Source of the DNA: Saururus chinensis
Lineage: Eukaryota > Streptophyta > Magnoliopsida > Piperales > Saururaceae
Assembly (NCBI GenBank): GCA_035235625.1
Contig: CP141143.1
Span: 20,815,092 to 20,879,091, forward strand
Direction of reading: 5' to 3'
DNA: 64,000 nt
Shown here: positions 60,230 through 64,000 of the stretch, in pieces
Layout: every line of letters begins with the position of its first letter
Position numbering within the stretch: the stretch's first letter is position 1
Translations under genes and position numbers: made by a program
Notes under the pieces: generated by a model
What the model was told of the DNA's origin: nothing
Seen by the model: the letters and a program-made list of their open reading frames with translations, nothing else
Databases searched by the model: none

Positions 60230-61382
60230 TTAGTGAACATTGTTATCTTGGAAAAGGCAAGAAATTGCCCTTTAATTATGCTCCATTCCTTCTTTATACT
60301 ATTCACTAGGGGTGTTAATGCAAGCTAAAAAGCTCGATTTGGCTCACACTTGACTAGGCCCACGTTTAACTCGGTTCAACTCGCTTTCAAGCGTGGACTC
60401 AAAGTTGGTTAAGTCAAGCTCAAACAAATATATGTTCAATTGGGCTTGGGTCAAAGCTAGAAAAAGGCTTAAACTCATAACTTGTGTACTACGACTTATG
60501 ACTTTATGCATGTTTTGAAAACATAAGTTTATGGCTTTGTATGTGTGAGTAATCTTATTGGGTATAAGCTCATAGGTGATTGGTTTTTATTTTGCATGAA
60601 AGATGAGAGTGTATTTAGATACCTAAATACATGTTTGTGAGAGATATGGGTAGCTGTAATAGGAGATCTCTAGTTGTTTTAATTGTTTTGATGATTGTGA
60701 TAATATTGTCCATGTAGCAAACCTTTAGTATTTGTAGTATTTTGTTGGAATTTTTCCTAAGTTAATGACGATATTTTACTTTGAATGACTATTATGGGCC
60801 ACACTCCTCGTCGCTATCTCGTCCTGAGGACTCTTATATTGACGTCATAATCACACCATATGTTGATGTCATTATCACACCATTAGACTTCATGCACCAA
60901 CGAAGTGCTACAAGAAGGGTTCCTTGAATTAAGGGCTAACTTAGAGCATGGAAGATTGTAAATGAAGGTAAGTTTCGATTCTTTGCTGTTTGATTAGAGT
61001 AAATTGTGGTTTAGGCTTCAAAATCATAGAGGCTGGGTTTTTGTTAACTAGGGTTTGGAATTGTGTGATATTGATTTATTTTAACTCCAAAATATGTCTA
61101 GAACAATTTTTGTGAGCCCTAAATTTTTCTACAAAATTTTGCGATGATCTACCATCTCTTCAAAGAGATAGGTTGTCTATTTCCTATTATGTAGTTAATT
61201 CTGCTATGTCTGCCTATTTTCTAAAAATCTTATTTATTACATACAATTGTAGTTTTGGGTTAGAAATTTTTATATAGGGAAGATGTTAAATGTACAACTA
61301 AAAAAATTTCATTGAAAAATATTTACTTTGTTTTTTTTTTCATTTATGACTTGCTTGCAAAATGGCTTGTTGTATTGTAAGC
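60230..61382. other. Intergenic sequence
   Basis: 60330-60470 carries GGCTCACACTTGACTAGGCC and CAACTCGCTTTCAAGCG-type dispersed repeat resembling 21480-22740. The rest shows nothing recognisable. Confidence 0.4.
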
Positions 61383-61901
61383 TGTAACGACCGTGAAATT
61401 TGGGTATGATTTTCTACCTCTAATAAAGCTATTTTATAAGTTTTTAATAATTTAAAATTATTTAGAGGTAGATATTTGGTGGGTTTTTATATGGATGTGG
61501 TAGAGATCAGAGAGATGAGCATAACGAATCCAAGAACGCTTAAATCAGACACTGGGGTCGAAAGTTACGGCTTCAGGAAGTGTGCCACATGGGCGGAACG
61601 CACTTGAAAAGTGGAAGATAACCTACCCATGTGTGGTCTTGTTTCGAAAGGCTCGTCGACACAAGTCCATTAGTAAAAAGAAAGTGTGATTCCAATTTCG
61701 AGGTTGGAAGTTATCGCGTTTTAAGGTTAAGATATTATTTGAATAAAAGAATATTGAATCGGATAGGAATGATAACGCAGTGGATAGGACTGACGACAAT
61801 GCATGTAAGATTGATGATGCAGTCGATAAGATGGGTGACATATCGGATAGGATTGACACGTGTCAATTCTATCTGCCACATGTAAGCCTATCCATTTTTT
61901 C

Positions 61902-61909
61902 TATAAATA
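61902..61909 (+). promoter_or_regulatory. TATA box of the LTR
   Basis: TATAAATA in TTTTTTCTATAAATAGCGTTC, about 520 bases into the LTR, followed by TCTTCATTCTCTCC-like initiator sequence. This is the expected position for a U3 promoter. Confidence 0.55.
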
Positions 61910-62392
61910 GCGTTCAGAGCATCCACTTTTCAAGTTCTTCATTCTCTCCCACGTTTCTTCATATTCTCCTACGTTCTTCAAACTTCCTTTATTCTTTTCT
62001 CACTCATTTTAAGTCTGATTCGAGTCGTTTTTAAGGTATTCTTACCTAAATTGAGCATGGCAGACGTTGTGGAGGGGCTATTTTCTGGTTGGAGACCTCT
62101 AAAGCCCAAAAGTGGACGTCTAAGTGCGTGGTGTCTAGGGTATCATCTTTGAACTCGCACGGAGAGCAAGGTAGGGGATTTTATCCTTTCTTAAGGCATG
62201 ATTATGAACTTTGGTTGTATTTTTAACTTAATAATTATATGACTCTTGCATGTTATGCGTTGGAGATTACTTTCAACTTAATATATTTTTGCACATATAT
62301 TCGATTTGTCGATTAATCGTTGAGATAAAATATGAATTATATACCGTGTGTTTATAATTCTATTATGTATATTCAATTAGTCAAATGATTAC

Positions 62393-62512
62393 GCCGTTGG
62401 AAGCGGATATGTTTTATATATTGCATGCTTTATGATTTCCTCATATATATTATTCCGTTGGAAGCGGATATGTTATAGATATTGTATGCTTTGAGATTGT
62501 CTCATATATAAT
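62393..62512 (+). repeat. Two tandem 60-bp units
   Basis: CCGTTGGAAGCGGATATGTT...TGCATGCTTT...CTCATATATA is repeated with a period of 60 bases; the copies differ at a few positions. Confidence 0.8.
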
Positions 62513-62560
62513 AGTTTGATTAAATGTTTATTTGTGGAATTTGATATAAATTATACATGT

Positions 62561-63178
62561 TGGAGTATGAGAGATAGAGACAATTTAGCTTCACCACTGT
62601 TTTCAATGCGAATGAATACAATATGTTTGAAAGATGGTTTTAAAGAAATCGTCCTTATTGAAAGGAGGATTTTCAAGATTATTTTTGAAAAGACGTATAA
62701 GAATGATGATTGAGTCACTGAAGTAGGACAAAAAAAGGGCAACTATCTCATTAGAATGAGCGACCAACCTTGCCTTTGTAGTCATTGATAGTGATGCTTC
62801 AATGGCTTGCATAGGCGGAGCTAGGGTTTTTAAAATGATAAACATTGGGATAGAATATTTTAAACAAAAACATCCATTTTTAGAGTTAGGGAACTCTAGG
62901 ATATTTTGATTATGAGTATGAGACTAAAGTATTTTTCCATCTATGTCCCCAACATGCGTTAACCTCCTGGTTACGCATTGTACCTCCAAAATTTGCACCG
63001 TAAGTGCATGGCGAGGCTTGTGGCTCGCAACTAAGCCCCACACCTGACCCTACGGGTATAAATACGAGAGTAAATACACAAATATGAATGCACTGAAGCA
63101 TCATATTTTTGCTCCAAAAATGATGAGAAAAATAGGAGAAAAATCATAAAAAATCGTAAAAAAATCAAAGAGATTACA
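62561..63178. other. Intergenic sequence with a hAT-like terminus
   Basis: CATAGGCGGAGCTAGGGTTTTT at about 62809-62830 resembles the start of hAT-type terminal repeats seen in many plant elements. No matching opposite end was found. A TATAAATAC is present at about 63057. No gene recognised. Confidence 0.35.
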
Positions 63179-64000
63179 GGCAATGCCCTAGGTTTCCAAT
63201 TAGGAAATCGGACTACATTCAAAGCAAGTGGTATGATTATATATCTCTCCATGATGAAGACATTCACCATTGTTGATGATGCATGTGTATGAGATAATAT
63301 TATGCCTAGGTTACATAGGTTGTGAGGGATAATTGAGATTATGTGACATATGTGAATATAGTTTATTATGCATGATTTGGTATAGTGTGATTGAGACACT
63401 TGTCGTGAAGGGTGATGATCTATGGATGAATGAGAATTGAATAAGCATGATGTGATTATGTGTTAGAAACACTTCTCATGCATGTTAATGGTTATGGATA
63501 TGCATGATGTGATTGTGTTAGAGACACTTCTCATGTAGGTTAATGGTTATGGTTATGCATGATGTGATTATGTGTTAGAAACACTTCTCATGCAGGTTGA
63601 ATGATATGAATATGCATAATGTGATTATGTCTTAGAAATACTTCTCATGTAGGTTGAATGATATAAATATGCTTAATGTGATTATGTGTTAGAGACACTT
63701 CTCATGCAGGTTGAATGTTATGAAGGAGAATGAGTATGTATGGATGGTTACGGTGTGCTTGAAATACTTTTTATGCATGATGAATGCGTATGATATAGTG
63801 CGATTATTCATGCTAGGAGTAGTATGTTTGAGATATTGCATGCAGGATAATTCTTTATGAGTAGTATGGTTATGGTAAAGGAAGTAATCAGAAATAGGAT
63901 ATTACGTGATATGTAGATCTTATAGACCATGTTGATGTGTCGTGGATGTTTCTCTAATTTATCGTTACTATATTCAAAACCTTATTGAGTTTTACTCACC
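63179..64000 (-). mobile_element. Long-LTR family copy, minus strand, cut by the window end
   Basis: GCAATGCCCTAGGTTTCCAA...GGAAATCGGACTAC (63180-63212) is collinear with 32036-32075 and continues in the same order (CTCTCCATGATG.AGACATTCACCATT; GAGATAATATTATGCC; TTATTGAGTTTTACT at the edge matching 32780-32810). Its left part is missing or replaced, so it is truncated there. Confidence 0.8.
63447..63724 (-). repeat. Five ~57-60 bp tandem units inside the LTR
   Basis: TATGCATGATGTGATTATGTGTTAGAAACACTTCTCATG... repeats five times with good conservation. It is the same minisatellite family as at 32310-32530 and 55131-55303, but with more and better-preserved units. Confidence 0.85.

Larger units (their letters stand above)
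61383..62560 (+). mobile_element. Ty3-like LTR (TGTAACGACC start) with promoter
   Basis: It begins TGTAACGACCGTGAAATTTGGG, related to the start of the 39721 LTR. It contains a plausible U3 promoter (TATAAATA at 61902-61909, followed by a CT-rich start region) and a duplicated 60-bp unit at 62393-62512 (CCGTTGGAAGCGGATATG...). The 3' border and TSD were not found, so it may be truncated. Confidence 0.55.

Overview
This is a eukaryotic, flowering-plant nuclear window. Genes are split by AT-rich introns, solo LTRs, hAT/Mutator/CACTA/copia relics and long (AT)n tracts are present, and one gene encodes a brassinosteroid-type cytochrome P450. The strongly GC-biased exons of that P450 next to AT-rich introns suggest a monocot, perhaps non-grass (for example palm-like). 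The lineage is inference only.

Three genes look intact. (1) A CYP734A-type P450 (brassinosteroid catabolism), minus strand, 9965-12901, five exons joining into a 552-codon frame, with a TATA box and a CT-rich leader; its third intron has a GC donor. (2) A small secreted-peptide precursor, plus strand, 36542-36883, with a signal peptide and a Tyr/Pro-rich C-terminus. (3) A Ran small GTPase, minus strand, 49976-51819, eight coding exons giving exactly 221 aa. A C/D snoRNA locus lies at about 44.4-45.0 kb: one copy with a telo-box and an 18S rRNA guide, and a decayed tandem copy 1560 bp downstream.

Layout. 1-4.7 kb: hAT transposase relic split by a 3.2-kb solo LTR with a GTGTT target duplication. 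4.7-9.7 kb: unassigned. 9.7-13.1 kb: P450. 13.1-20.1 kb: mostly unassigned. 20.1-22.8 kb: AT-rich minisatellite and a repeat pair around (AT)n. 23.7-25.0 kb: truncated duplicate of the Ran 3' half (pseudogene). 25.6-28.8 kb: unclassified repeat. 28.8-34.5 kb: Mutator-like transposase relic on the minus strand, split by a ~0.5-kb LTR-like insert and a 3.6-kb solo LTR (CTTTC duplication). 36-37 kb: peptide gene. 37.9-41 kb: LTR, (AT)n and a copia RNase H relic. 42-47 kb: GC-rich island, poly-G run and snoRNA locus. 48.3-52 kb: the parent copy of the Ran duplication, carrying a MITE absent from the pseudogene copy. 53-64 kb: further LTR pieces, a non-autonomous CACTA element carrying gene-like sequence, a decayed copia gag-protease region and two more LTR copies.

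The host genes do not form a pathway. The window reads as gene islands separated by nested, mostly dead transposable elements. One LTR family with very long LTRs (starting TGTCAC/TGTCAT) occurs at least four times, at 0.4-3.6, 29.7-33.3, 54.6-55.4 and 63.2-64.0 kb. All calls were made by reading the sequence; no database search was run.
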